Assembly: GCF_002101395.1 (NCBI RefSeq)
Contig: NZ_CP019706.1
Span: forward strand, 496,001 to 560,000
Source: Pantoea alhagi
Lineage (GTDB): Bacteria > Pseudomonadota > Gammaproteobacteria > Enterobacterales > Enterobacteriaceae
DNA: 64,000 nucleotides
Reading direction: 5' to 3'
The translations under genes were made by a program, and so were the position numbers. This document shows, piece after piece, positions 27,537-36,810 of this stretch (its first letter is position 1; each line of letters starts with the position of its first letter). A model generated the notes under the pieces. That model was not told the DNA's origin and did no database searches. It saw nothing but the letters and a program-made list of their open reading frames with translations.

Positions 27537-27763
27537 CGCTGCCCGACTCGCACAGAGCCCGTTAACGCGGGCAACATAGTGGGCGCATGGGGTGACACGG
27601 ACCACCATGCGCCGCTAGTTCGATGAACTACTTTTGATTCAGTAACATATCGCGGTGCGAGAAATGTTTGCCTTGAGTACTCATCAGAAGCCAGGCATCG
27701 TTCAGCTAAGACAATGATACAGAAAACCAACGTTATCCAACAATCCCATCATTAACGAGGGAT

Positions 27764-28258
27764 TCAGTTTTCCCTCTCCTCAATCCAGGCAACAAGCTCA
27801 GCGACCTGCGTATCAGAAAACACCGCGATACCATGCTCAATGAGTAGTGATGCCGCGACTCCCATACCTGACTTACGCTGACCGCTAAAAGAGCCGTCGT
27901 AGATAAACTGACTACCACATGTTGGGCTGCCGTCAGTTAATAACGCAGCAGTACAACCTGCCTCCTGTGCTGTGCGGAGAGCCAACCAGGCTGCAAGCTG
28001 ATAATGCTCAGTCACATCCCGCCCTGTATCTTCTATTATTCTGGCTCGCTCTTGCATCACGTCTTTACCATCAGCAGAAACAATCTCTGCCGGGGGGCGT
28101 GGTATTGGCAACCCGGCAGCCAGTTCAGGGCAGTGGATCACCAGACGTTGCTCCTGTTGCCAGCGCACCAGCTGAGCAACCATTTGTGCTTTCTCACTTC
28201 CGTTATAGCGGACTTTGAAACCCATCAGGCAGGCGCTTACCAGGATTTTATTTATCAT
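27764..28258 (-). CDS. DUF523 (YbbK-type) protein
   Basis: A 164-residue DUF523 protein with conserved cysteines in VSACLMGFKVRYNG, CPELAAGLPIPRPPAEI and DGSPTCGS. The pattern suggests a metal- or cluster-binding protein; the function of the family is not settled. It stands alone, between the aspartokinase gene and the ridA fragment. Confidence 0.82.
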   Translation of the reverse strand: MINKILVSACLMGFKVRYNGSEKAQMVAQLVRWQQEQRLVIHCPELAAGLPIPRPPAEIVSADGKDVMQERARIIEDTGRDVTEHYQLAAWLALRTAQEAGCTAALLTDGSPTCGSQFIYDGSFSGQRKSGMGVAASLLIEHGIAVFSDTQVAELVAWIEEREN

Positions 28259-28337
28259 CGTTATCGTAAAATTAGGGCAAAAGAACGCGTGGATTATAAA
28301 GCCGAACGGCTATAGCTGCCCGGCTGTAAGCAATAGA

Positions 28338-28670
28338 TTAGAGACCAAATACAGCCTCAATTTCAATCTTGAGATCAGGTGAAAAAAGACGGCTGACTTC
28401 AACAAGAGAACTGGCAGGTAAATGATCACCGTAATTTCGGTAGAGAACCTTACGCAGATCGTTAATTTCTTCAAAAGAAGTTATGAAAATGGTCACCTTA
28501 AGAAGCGCTGAAAAATCAGTGCCTTCTGCGCTGGCGATTTTTCTGATTTGGCTGAGGATTTCTTCAGCCTGTTCGGTAATATCTGCGTTTTGAGAGGCCG
28601 TGCCAAACGCAGTCAATCCCGAAATATAAAGCGTATTATCATGCTTTACTGAGTGGACGTAGGGCGATAA
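28338..28670 (-). pseudogene. RidA/YjgF-family gene, 5' end missing
   Basis: The frame encodes the C-terminal three quarters of a RidA-family protein (NTLYISGLTAFGT, EILSQIRKIASAEGTDFS, LPASSLVEVSRLFSPDLKIEIEAVF). RidA proteins hydrolyse reactive enamine/imine products of PLP enzymes. The family sequence continues upstream of the first usable start to LSPYVHSVKHDN, then meets a stop at 28671-28673 with no start codon. About 15-25 N-terminal residues are therefore gone. The break is the left edge of the mobile DNA. It is probably non-functional, though a TTG at 28616 could start a short protein. Confidence 0.75.
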
Positions 28671-28770
28671 TTACATCATGACCGGCAGATCCGGTTCCGC
28701 CTTTTTTCGGATCTGACCGGAAAAAGAGATAAGTAAGCATTACCACACATATCCATGTGCCTTACATCTG

Positions 28771-28825
28771 CATATGCCAGGTATATACATATCCTGGGTA
28801 ACTACATATGCTGGGCATATACATA
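28771..28825 (+). promoter_or_regulatory. Direct repeats upstream of vapBC
   Basis: Two 21-bp copies (28771-28791 and 28805-28825, start CATATGC, end ATATACATA) differ at three bases and are spaced 34 bp apart, about three helical turns. More CATATG/GCATAT half-sites flank them. They lie upstream of vapB and may bind the VapBC complex. Confidence 0.55.
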
Positions 28826-28925
28826 AGCAACACATCTGCCTATACTAAGCATATGCGCATACCCGGTACCCTGAACATCATTCCGGATATGCACCACACA
28901 TCTATCTGCTCGGGAGAGAAAGTAC

Positions 28926-29156
28926 ATGAGAACCGTATCCATTTTCAAAAATGGCAACAACCGCGCCATCCGTCTGCCCCGAGATCTGGATTTTGAGGGA
29001 GTGAGCGAGCTGGAGATCGTCCGGGAAGGGGACAGCATCATCCTGCGTCCCGTCCGGCCGACCTGGGGCTCGTTCGCGCAGCTGGAAAAGGCCGATCCGG
29101 ACTTTATGGCGGAGCGTGAGGACGTTGTCAGCGACGAAGGACGTTTTGATTTATGA
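28926..29156 (+). CDS. vapB: VapB-type antitoxin
   Basis: A 76-residue antitoxin with an N-terminal AbrB/SpoVT-like swapped-hairpin DNA-binding domain (RTVSIFKNGNNRAIRLPRDLDFEG). The C-terminus would wrap the toxin and block its active site. The start follows GGGAGAG. Its last codons overlap the toxin start (ATGA), giving translational coupling. The pair autoregulates in related systems. Confidence 0.88.
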   Translation: MRTVSIFKNGNNRAIRLPRDLDFEGVSELEIVREGDSIILRPVRPTWGSFAQLEKADPDFMAEREDVVSDEGRFDL

Positions 29157-29569
29157 ACAAGATTTATATGCTCGATACCTGTATCTGCTCGTTCATTATG
29201 CGTGAGCAGCCGGAAGCCGTACTTAAGCGCCTGGAGCAGGCGGTGCTGCGCAGCCAGCGCATCGTGGTATCGGCCATTACCTACGCCGAAATGCGCTTCG
29301 GCGCCACTGGCCCGAAGGCCTCGCCACGCCACATCCAGTTGGTCGATGCATTCTGCGCCCGCCTCGATGCCATCCTGCCCTGGGACCGCGCTGCGGTGGA
29401 CGCCACCACGGGCATCCGGGTCGCGCTGCGGCTGGCCGGTACGCCGATAGGCCCGAACGACACGGCGATTGCCGGGCATGCCATCGCCACCGGCGCCGTA
29501 CTGGTCACGAATAATGTGCGGGAGTTTGCGCGGGTGCCGGGGCTGACACTGGAAGACTGGGTTCGCTGA
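29153..29569 (+). CDS. vapC: VapC-type PIN-domain toxin
   Basis: A 138-residue PIN-domain ribonuclease. The acidic active site is visible: D in MLDTCICSFI, E in ITYAEMRFG, D in GPNDTAIAGHA and the final N/D region LVTNNVREFARVPG. Members of this group cleave initiator tRNA(fMet) or other structured RNAs. It is paired with the upstream antitoxin, and the pair is GC-richer than the surrounding island DNA, a sign of separate origin. Confidence 0.9.
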   Translation: MNKIYMLDTCICSFIMREQPEAVLKRLEQAVLRSQRIVVSAITYAEMRFGATGPKASPRHIQLVDAFCARLDAILPWDRAAVDATTGIRVALRLAGTPIGPNDTAIAGHAIATGAVLVTNNVREFARVPGLTLEDWVR

Positions 29570-29832
29570 CGTTCGTTATCCGGGGTCATTGATTCTTTGA
29601 AACTTAGCTTTATCATTCGGCCATAATCGACAGTCAAATCTATAAAGAACTGCTGGCCAGGCCGCCTGAAGGCAGTCTGTTGAGACAGGAGGCATCGATA
29701 GTTTAGCTAAGTCTCAAGTTGAAGTCGGCCGATATTTATCATACTGAAGGAAACAGTGAGTGCGGGTATAAAAAAGGCGGCCATGGCCGCCACAAGTGAA
29801 AGGTAAAATATTGCAGGCACTTTAGCTCTTTC

Positions 29833-29925
29833 CTAACCAGCGTCCCGCTTTTGCTGAATAATGGCAATTTTTTCCTGCGGTGTACGACGTCGAAGCCGCT
29901 CAGGTCCTGATAACACTTCAACCAT
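29833..29925 (-). pseudogene. Remnant of an IS2-type transposase orfA
   Basis: On the minus strand 30 codons read MVEVLSGPERLRRRTPQEK followed by IAIIQQKRDAG and a stop. This matches the start of IS2 InsC-like OrfA. The rest is missing. The surrounding 29570-30126 holds no other recognised gene. Confidence 0.5.
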
Positions 29926-30198
29926 CTTATTATTCTGACTGGTGTTAAATATAGTTCCAAGACTACCTCTTATTTTAAGAGAGGCGAAGTGTCTGGTGAT
30001 CTATGGGGCTAATCTAGATGCTGAGAACATCCTACACAGCGATCCGACAAACAACAAACCACCACGGAGTGTTAGGAATGCCAGACCATCAGATCATAAC
30101 AATGAGCCTTCGATTACTGCAAGGGGTGTAGTGGTTTACTGAATTTGGCCACCTGAACAGAGGTGATATGCTCGCCTCAGAACAATACAGGTGCCCCA

Positions 30199-30501
<303 letters not shown>

Positions 30502-30527
30502 TCGGGAAGCTCAGAGCGCGTTATCCC

Positions 30528-31356
30528 GTGGCGATACTGTGCCATGTGTTTGGGGTTCACCGTAGCAGCTACAAATACTGGAAAAGTCGTCCTGATGAAC
30601 CGGATATCAGGCGGACAGCGTTGCGTAGCCAGGTGCAGGAGTTACACAGCATCAGTCATGGCTCAGCGGGCGCAAGAAGCATTGCCACTATGGCAACACT
30701 TAAAGGCTTCCGTATGGGGCGCTGGCTTGCTGGCAAACTCATGAAAGAGCTGGGACTTGTAAGCTGCCAGCAGCCAACACACCGGTATAAGCGCGGTGGA
30801 CAGGAACACATCGCTATACCGAACCACCTTGATCGTCAGTTCGCGGTCATCGAGCCCAACCAGGTATGGTGCGGCGACGTGACTTATATCTGGACAGGAA
30901 AACGTTGGGCATATCTTGCTGTTGTTCTCGACCTGTTCGCCAGAAAACCCGTGGGCTGGGCAATGTCATTCTCACCGGACAGCAAACTCACTATGAAAGC
31001 GCTGGAAATGGCCTGGGAGCGTCGGGGAAAGCCAGGCGGAGTGATGTTCCATAGCGATCAACACAAGCCGGCAGTTCAGGCAGTTACTGTGGCGTTGCAG
31101 GATAAAGCAGAGCATGAGTCGGCGGGGAAATTGCTGGGATAACAGCCCAATGGAGCGGTTCTTCCGGAGCCTGAAAAATGAATGGATTCCCGTGATGGGA
31201 TACATGAACTTCAGTGAAGCCTCTCATGCGATCACAGATTACATCGTGGGTTACTACAGCACGCTCAGGCCGCATGAATATAACGGTGGATTACCACCAA
31301 ACGAATCGGAAAGTCGATACTGGAAAAACTCTAAAGCGGTGACCAGTTTTTGTTGA
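30528..31356 (+). pseudogene. IS3-family transposase OrfB, frameshifted
   Basis: The catalytic subunit is in two frames. The first (30528-31142) reads to the second catalytic Asp (MFHSDQ), then runs out of frame. The true continuation (HTSRQFRQLLW, SRRGNCWDNSPMERFFRSLK and the rest to 31356) is in another frame. Compared with the usual SDQGSHYTSRQF, about 11 bases are missing near 31060. The element should be unable to move by itself. Confidence 0.82.
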
Positions 31357-31465
31357 CCACTACAAACACAGTGTTGCGCTTCGTGGCTGCTGCATTGTTG
31401 GCTTTTGACATAGTATCCCCTCCGCTGAATCTGCCAGCGCTCAACGTGTAAGTATCCCGCATAAT

Positions 31466-32661
31466 CGTACCATTCACATTCAGAGATCATCCGGCATAAT
31501 CAATCTGCCAACAAAGGAGATCGCTATGCGTAAAGCCCGTTTTACTGAGCATCAGATCATCGCCGTGATTAAGTCGGTTGAAGCCGGACGAACTGTTAAG
31601 GATGTTTGCCGGGAGGCCGGTATCTCTGAAACCACTTACTACAACTGGAAGTCTAAATACGGCGGCATGGAAGCATCTGATATTAAAAAGATAAAGGACC
31701 TTGAGGACGAAAACCGCCGTCTCAAACAGATGTTTGCCGACCTGAGTCTTGAGAACCGGGCTCTGAAAGACGTTATCGAAAAAAAGCTTTAAAACCAGCC
31801 TTTAAGCGTGAGCTGGTAACACATCTGATAACGGCATTCGGACTCAGTATTCGCCAGGCCTGCCGAAGTCTGAACCTGAGCAGAACGGTTTATCATTACC
31901 GCCCGGATACCACGCGTGATGAACCCGTTATTGCCGCATTGCAGGCGGCGGCTGAACGATACCCGCGATACGGTTTTCCGAAGCTTTATCAGGTTCTGCG
32001 ACGTCAGGGGTATCAATGGAATCACAAAAGGCTCCACCGTATTTACTGTCTGCTCAGGCTGAATTTTCGCCGTAAGGGTAAACAACGGCTGCCGGTGCGT
32101 AATCCTTCGCCGCTGGCCACGCCGGAAGCGCTGAACCAGAGCTGGTCTGTCGATTTTATGAATGATGCCCTGGTCTGTGGCCGTCGTTTTCGCACGTTCA
32201 ATGTCGTTGATGACTTTAACCGTGAGGCATTGTCGATTGAAATCGATCTGAATCTGCCAGCCCCGCGAGTGGTCCGGGTGCTCGACAGGATCGCGGCAAA
32301 CCGTGGCTATCCTGCCATGCTTCGCATGGATAACGGACCGGAATTTATCTCGCTGGCACTGGCTGAATGGGCAGAGAAACATGCAATAAAACTGGAGTTT
32401 ATCCAGCCGGGTAAGCCAACACAGAACGCTTTCATTGAGCGTTTTAACCGGACATACCGTACAGAAATACTCGATTTTTATCTGTTCAGAACGCTGAATG
32501 AGGTGCGGGAAATCACGGATAAATGGTTATCAGAATATAACTGTGAACGCCCGCATGAATCGCTGAACAATATGACACCGGAGGAATATCGCCAACAACA
32601 TTATCTGGCCGGGATCTCAAAAAATGCATGGAACTAAAACGGGTCTATTTACAAACGTACA
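31466..32661 (+). mobile_element. Second IS3-family insertion sequence
   Basis: An IS3-family element of about 1.2 kb with intact orfA and orfB. Its ends are approximate: CGTACCATTCAC on the left and ACAAACGTACA on the right are loosely inverted. It lies about 100 bp after the first element. Confidence 0.68.
31526..32637 (+). CDS. IS3-family transposase OrfAB
   Basis: OrfA (31526-31792, 88 residues) has a helix-turn-helix (FTEHQIIAVIKSVEAGRTVKD) and a coiled coil. At 31779-31786 AAAAAAAG permits -1 slippage into orfB, which then reads KKALKPAFKRELVTHLITAF and on to 32637. The DDE triad is visible: D in WSVDFMND, D in RMDNGPEF, E in FIERFNRTYR. No disabling mutation was seen, so this copy may be active. 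It resembles the ISEhe3/IS1222 type, but I cannot name it securely. Confidence 0.85.
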
Positions 32662-32677
32662 GCAGAGAGACATTACA

Positions 32678-32818
32678 ATGAAAGTTACAATGGTGCAGAT
32701 AATAGATGACCATTACGTGCCGTGTTGGGCACATAAGAAAAGGCGGCGCGTAGCGCTTCTGCAGGGTGTGCTCCCTTCGCAGGGGGATAAAGCCTTAGCA
32801 CGTTCTCTTATCAGGTAA
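32678..32818 (+). CDS. Short hypothetical frame
   Basis: A 46-codon frame (MKVTMVQIIDDHYVPCWAHK, then a basic patch) with AGAGAG before its ATG. It begins just past the end of an insertion sequence. I do not recognise it; it may be a remnant. Confidence 0.25.
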   Translation: MKVTMVQIIDDHYVPCWAHKKRRRVALLQGVLPSQGDKALARSLIR

Positions 32819-33198
32819 TCGTTATACCCCGGTGATCGAAAGCGTGGCAGAGCCGGATTCTTTCCCGATCCGGTTAGTCTTCCCAACATTATGCCTGTTT
32901 ATTTTCTGCAACGTCATCTCGACGTGTAGCATCATTGAGCGCCGCACGAAGCGCGGAACGTATCGCTAAGGGTTCAAGTGATGTGTTTAGAGAGTCCGGC
33001 AACTCTTTCAGCTTCAAGGGATGGCAAAATTTCTAATGCTGTTCGGGCTTGAGCTGGTAACTACCCGCCAGTACGTTGTACAATCCTTGAGCCGATACAA
33101 CGCAAAGGCGTTTACCAGTGCTAACAGACGTTAGAACAGAAGTTACAAACCGTTAGATAAACATGCTAAAGAATGCTGTTTTTATGGGATTTTCTGTT
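32819..33198. other. Degraded DNA left of the outer attachment repeat
   Basis: No full gene is visible. On the minus strand an open stretch (about 32900-33040) reads LKELPDSLNTSLEPLAIRSA and ends DDVAENKQA before a stop, resembling the tail of a real protein. It lacks a start and is probably debris. Confidence 0.4.
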
Positions 33199-33217
33199 GA
33201 TGGTGCCGATAATAGGA
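33199..33217. repeat. Outer attachment repeat (19 bp)
   Basis: GATGGTGCCGATAATAGGA is identical to 54346-54364, which includes the 3' end of thrW. It marks the far boundary of the oldest insertion at this tRNA. Confidence 0.85.
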
Positions 33218-33463
33218 ATGGTTAGATTCCATAACTTACTGCTTTTTCTGTATTTTTTATAAAAAAACAATAAGTACCCCCAAAAATGCCCCCCTTCTAG
33301 ATAATGACTTAAACTGCCGTGTACACTGCTTAAATAACGACCCGCCCCACACATAATTAAATTAATCATATAAACACAACTCTTTAAAAAAGGCGTAGAT
33401 GTTATTTATAAAGAAGATGATAAAACTCTCTATGCTTTAATGAGTAAACATAGAGAGCTCGAA

Positions 33464-36280
33464 TTAATTAGTATTCAACAGTAAAAAAATACAATAGGAT
33501 CTCAAATCCTCTAGCTCTATTATTTTGGAATTCAATTGAGAAATATCTTTCCTCCATCCTAACTTCTTAGATTCTGGAATATTATCTGAATTAACTTTAA
33601 CATTTAAGCCACCCAATTTTCTATAAAGCTCTTTAATATCCCTAACTAGGCAAAAAAGTTTTTTTGAAGCGCAAGTTTGTATTTCAAATCTTCTAATGCT
33701 TTTAAATATAACTTTAACTTCATTACTTGTTTTTGCATGCACGATATTATAGCCATTTTCATTAAAAGCATGATGTTCTTGATTTTGAGCGCTCCAGTTA
33801 ATTAAACTATTTTTAATTATATCAATATTTTCTGAGTGCAGTGAGAACGTATCAAGGATTAGTCCGTACATACTCTCTATTGAGACCTTTATATAATTTG
33901 GCTGTTGAAATTGTCTAGATGAAAAACGCCCTCTCAATTCAAACTCTTGAGTGACGCAATATTCTGAGCATAGGGACTCAAACCATATCCTACAATAAAT
34001 TAACGCTTGTCTTATATCGTAACACATTAGACTCTCTTCAATCTTACTTTCAAAAGAAACATCTTTTTTTATTAGGTGAATACCGTTACCTTCACATCCC
34101 AATACATAACTATTAAAATCACCTGTGCCAATCTTTTTACACTGATTGCTAAACATCTCCCAGAAAAACCGGTCATGTGTAGTCAAAATTATTTGAGTTT
34201 TCTTTATAAAATCGTCAGTCAAAAAAACTTGAATTATATTAGATCGGTGCTCCGTATCTATAGCATTAACAACATCATCAAAGACGATAAATTTTGTATT
34301 TTTTTTCTTTGCAAGAGACAGAAGAATAGATAGCCCCAAAGATTTCAAATGACCTTCTGATAGAGAAATAAAGGCATCTGAAACCCTGCCACCTGAATTC
34401 AATAAGATACGATAGGTACTGTCCTTTTGGCTGAATTCAAAGTCAATATTATCAATTTTTTCGTAGTCATTATCATGATAATTAATTTTGTTGTAAAATT
34501 CGAGCACCGAAGCTTTCAGGCCACTAAGTATTTCCGCTTCGCAATTCACTTTATAATCTAAGGCTAGTTGATAAAGAACGTTGTATTCATCCTTAATTGC
34601 AATTATAAAATCGTTATATTTTTCCTCATTGAAGTAATTAAATTTAAGTTGCGCAACATTTGACATTTCATTTAATAAGCGAGTAGTGCATTCACTTTTT
34701 AATTGTTTCGCTTTCTTTATTGAAGAAAATTCTCCCTTTAAAAAATCTTCTTTAGATTCCATTCTTTTTATTGAGCTTTCTATGGCAGCAATAGATTTTT
34801 CAATTTCTAATATTTTTTCATTATGCTTTACAGCTTTTTCAAGATAAGCTTTTGTTGTATTCTCATCAAATAAAATCTTTTCTATTCTGTTTATGCCGCA
34901 ATGAAAATCTGAAGACACCCCTTCTCCCAGGAGTTTTATTATTTCACTAGCGCTAGTTTCACTAAGATATTTATTATCCACAAGTGGAGATATAGAATAT
35001 TCACGCAACTCTTGTATCACCTTCGTTACAATAGCTAATATTTTACTTCCAAGCTCTTTTTCCCTCCTATCCAGATATGCTATTTTATTTAGCTTTTTCA
35101 AGCAATCATTAACGTTAGAAACAGGGTCAACTTCACTTTTCTCAAACGATGTAAGGCATAGCGGGCATTTATCTTCCGTGCCGCAAGAAAATATTGAATG
35201 AGCAGCTCTATATAACTCATAGTAGTTTAAGTCCCTTTGAAATCTTTCCTTTTTTACTGAAATATTTTCCTTGCGGGAAGTGAATTTATAAAGCAACCTG
35301 ATATTTAATTTCAAAACATCCTTATCGAAAACTATCGCTCTCCTACTTACATTTAGTTTTGCTCTACTTGAATATAGATGTTCTTTTTCTTTGATAATCC
35401 TCTTTCTAAAAAGATCAACTGCCTGACTTGCGTACCTTAACGGTACTTTACTTGCCCCCATATTTTTTAACATTCTATTAATTGACTCTTCAATTTCTTT
35501 TTTATATTTATTTACGTCATCTTTAAATAACTTTAAGTTATTTAAAGCCTTCTCATAAACCTCCTTATGTTCTTTGCTAACATAGCGTAAAATATCAAAA
35601 TTTTCTGGCTTAACAAATTTACCTAGGAATAAATCAAACTCTTCCAGACCAACAAGAGCAGCTAACACATCTTTCTCAGAAAACTTTGTATCCTTAGATC
35701 CTAGCAAGGAAAATTCTTGCAGCCTATTTCTATCTATAAAACCAAAAACATTACTACCAGCAGCCTTGAACGCATTACCTTTTGCGTCCTTTAATTCTAA
35801 GACAACGCCGCCATCTCTTTTTATATAATTCCTTATTGTGGTTTTCCTCCTCTCGGCTTCTTTTATTGTATTCGTTGTAGCATACTCAATTGCTTCACAA
35901 AGACTGGTTTTTCCACCACCGTTTGGAGCGAAAAAAATATTTACCTTAGAATTAAAATCAATGAAAACACCTCTATCATCTTCTGATACTTTCGTAAAAC
36001 CTCTAAAATTAGCAACTTGCAGGGATTTCAACTTACCAGAAGTTTCACCTTCATTGACATTATCTTGTTGCAGACCGCCTAGTATTTTATCATATTTTGA
36101 AATAGCTCTCTGATAATATCCGCCGAATAATTTATCCTGACTTTTTAAAAATGGTGACAGGTGCTGGTTAATTTTACCTCCGTTTTTTCTATTAGTCAGT
36201 AATGCCCACATAAGTAATGACAACCCAGCATTACTCGTATCTTTGTTTTTTCTTATAAAATCAGCAATGTAAATATCCAT
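33464..36280 (-). CDS. Rad50/RecF-like ABC ATPase, candidate defence gene
   Basis: A 938-residue protein of unknown function. After a 110-residue N-terminal region, an SMC/RecF-type ATPase begins (NFRGF at 91, Walker A FAPNGGGKTS near 118-126). A long coiled coil (about 240-600) is broken by a CPLC motif at 372-375, resembling a zinc hook. The second ATPase half has signature LSEGHLKSLG near 640, Walker B FIVFDDVVNAID near 664 and H-loop TTHDRF near 701. A 230-residue C-terminal domain (WFESLCSEYC, INWSAQNQEHHAFNENGYN) could be an effector. AAGAGAG precedes the ATG. It is AT-rich and lies beyond the satellite cos-like site, a place where P4-like satellites carry antiviral genes. Confidence 0.75.
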   Translation of the reverse strand: MDIYIADFIRKNKDTSNAGLSLLMWALLTNRKNGGKINQHLSPFLKSQDKLFGGYYQRAISKYDKILGGLQQDNVNEGETSGKLKSLQVANFRGFTKVSEDDRGVFIDFNSKVNIFFAPNGGGKTSLCEAIEYATTNTIKEAERRKTTIRNYIKRDGGVVLELKDAKGNAFKAAGSNVFGFIDRNRLQEFSLLGSKDTKFSEKDVLAALVGLEEFDLFLGKFVKPENFDILRYVSKEHKEVYEKALNNLKLFKDDVNKYKKEIEESINRMLKNMGASKVPLRYASQAVDLFRKRIIKEKEHLYSSRAKLNVSRRAIVFDKDVLKLNIRLLYKFTSRKENISVKKERFQRDLNYYELYRAAHSIFSCGTEDKCPLCLTSFEKSEVDPVSNVNDCLKKLNKIAYLDRREKELGSKILAIVTKVIQELREYSISPLVDNKYLSETSASEIIKLLGEGVSSDFHCGINRIEKILFDENTTKAYLEKAVKHNEKILEIEKSIAAIESSIKRMESKEDFLKGEFSSIKKAKQLKSECTTRLLNEMSNVAQLKFNYFNEEKYNDFIIAIKDEYNVLYQLALDYKVNCEAEILSGLKASVLEFYNKINYHDNDYEKIDNIDFEFSQKDSTYRILLNSGGRVSDAFISLSEGHLKSLGLSILLSLAKKKNTKFIVFDDVVNAIDTEHRSNIIQVFLTDDFIKKTQIILTTHDRFFWEMFSNQCKKIGTGDFNSYVLGCEGNGIHLIKKDVSFESKIEESLMCYDIRQALIYCRIWFESLCSEYCVTQEFELRGRFSSRQFQQPNYIKVSIESMYGLILDTFSLHSENIDIIKNSLINWSAQNQEHHAFNENGYNIVHAKTSNEVKVIFKSIRRFEIQTCASKKLFCLVRDIKELYRKLGGLNVKVNSDNIPESKKLGWRKDISQLNSKIIELEDLRSYCIFLLLNTN

Positions 36281-36335
36281 ATCATTCTCTCTTAAAGGTA
36301 TTAACTTCAAGTACATGCTCCGCGCGCAATGCTAT

Positions 36336-36384
36336 CCCCGCCACGCCTGCCCGCTTAATGTATCGCTTTTCATGCAAGTGCATG
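36336..36384 (-). other. Cos-like conserved sequence, left satellite
   Basis: Read on the minus strand, these 49 bp match 49331-49379 at 45 positions with no gap. The core AAGCGGGCAGGCGTGGCGGG is intact. In both satellites it lies just past the delta gene. It is probably the packaging (cos) site recognised by helper terminase. Confidence 0.6.
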
Positions 36385-36525
36385 TACAAGCTCAGGCCGC
36401 GCCTGGACTGGCCCGGTTCGTGCTTCTCACACGTATTATTCGCATGCAAATCCATGCAGCTCTTGCATGCATCACTATTTATACTCGCCACCTTGTAGAA
36501 AATCTTTAGCATTGCTCAAAAAAAT

Positions 36526-36543
36526 CCCCGCCGGGTGGCAGGG
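36526..36543 (-). terminator. Terminator after the left delta gene
   Basis: On the minus strand CCCTGCC and GGCGGGG form the stem, followed by A then TTTTTTT. It lies 19 bp after the delta stop. Confidence 0.68.
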
Positions 36544-36561
36544 AATGAGTAGAATTTTGGG

Positions 36562-36810
36562 TCAATGCCGGAAGGCGCTTCCATAGCGTCCCAGCGTATG
36601 CGGTTGACGTTGAGGCGGCGTTGGAGGTGGTGCCTGGCAGGTTTCTGGCAGCGGCGGTGCGGTAATCACCTTCGTAATGCTCTCGCTGGTCTTGAACGCA
36701 CATGAGCAGTCGAGATTGGTGCACTGATGATAACGTTCCTTAACCTGTTCGGACATATAGCGACTCGATTTGGCGTGCGCCGGGCTTTTACAGTACGGGC
36801 AGTGCATCAT
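36562..36810 (-). CDS. Ogr/Delta-type late activator, left satellite
   Basis: An 82-residue zinc-finger activator of the P2 Ogr/P4 Delta family. The cysteine pattern CPYC...C(T)NLDC is typical (MMHCPYCKSPAHAKSSRYMS, then YHQCTNLDCSCAF). These proteins bind near -55 of late promoters and contact the alpha subunit of RNA polymerase. Its start overlaps the sid stop by four bases. The proline-rich tail (PPPTPPQRQPH) is unusual. Confidence 0.85.
   Translation of the reverse strand: MMHCPYCKSPAHAKSSRYMSEQVKERYHQCTNLDCSCAFKTSESITKVITAPPLPETCQAPPPTPPQRQPHTLGRYGSAFRH

Noticed and set aside
33425..33481. CTCTCTATG/CATAGAGAG hairpin, and an open stretch reading YKEDDKTLYALMSKHRELEL
   Set aside because: The hairpin could end the ATPase transcript, but the same DNA reads as the tail of a lost gene. 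Neither was strong enough to list as a feature.
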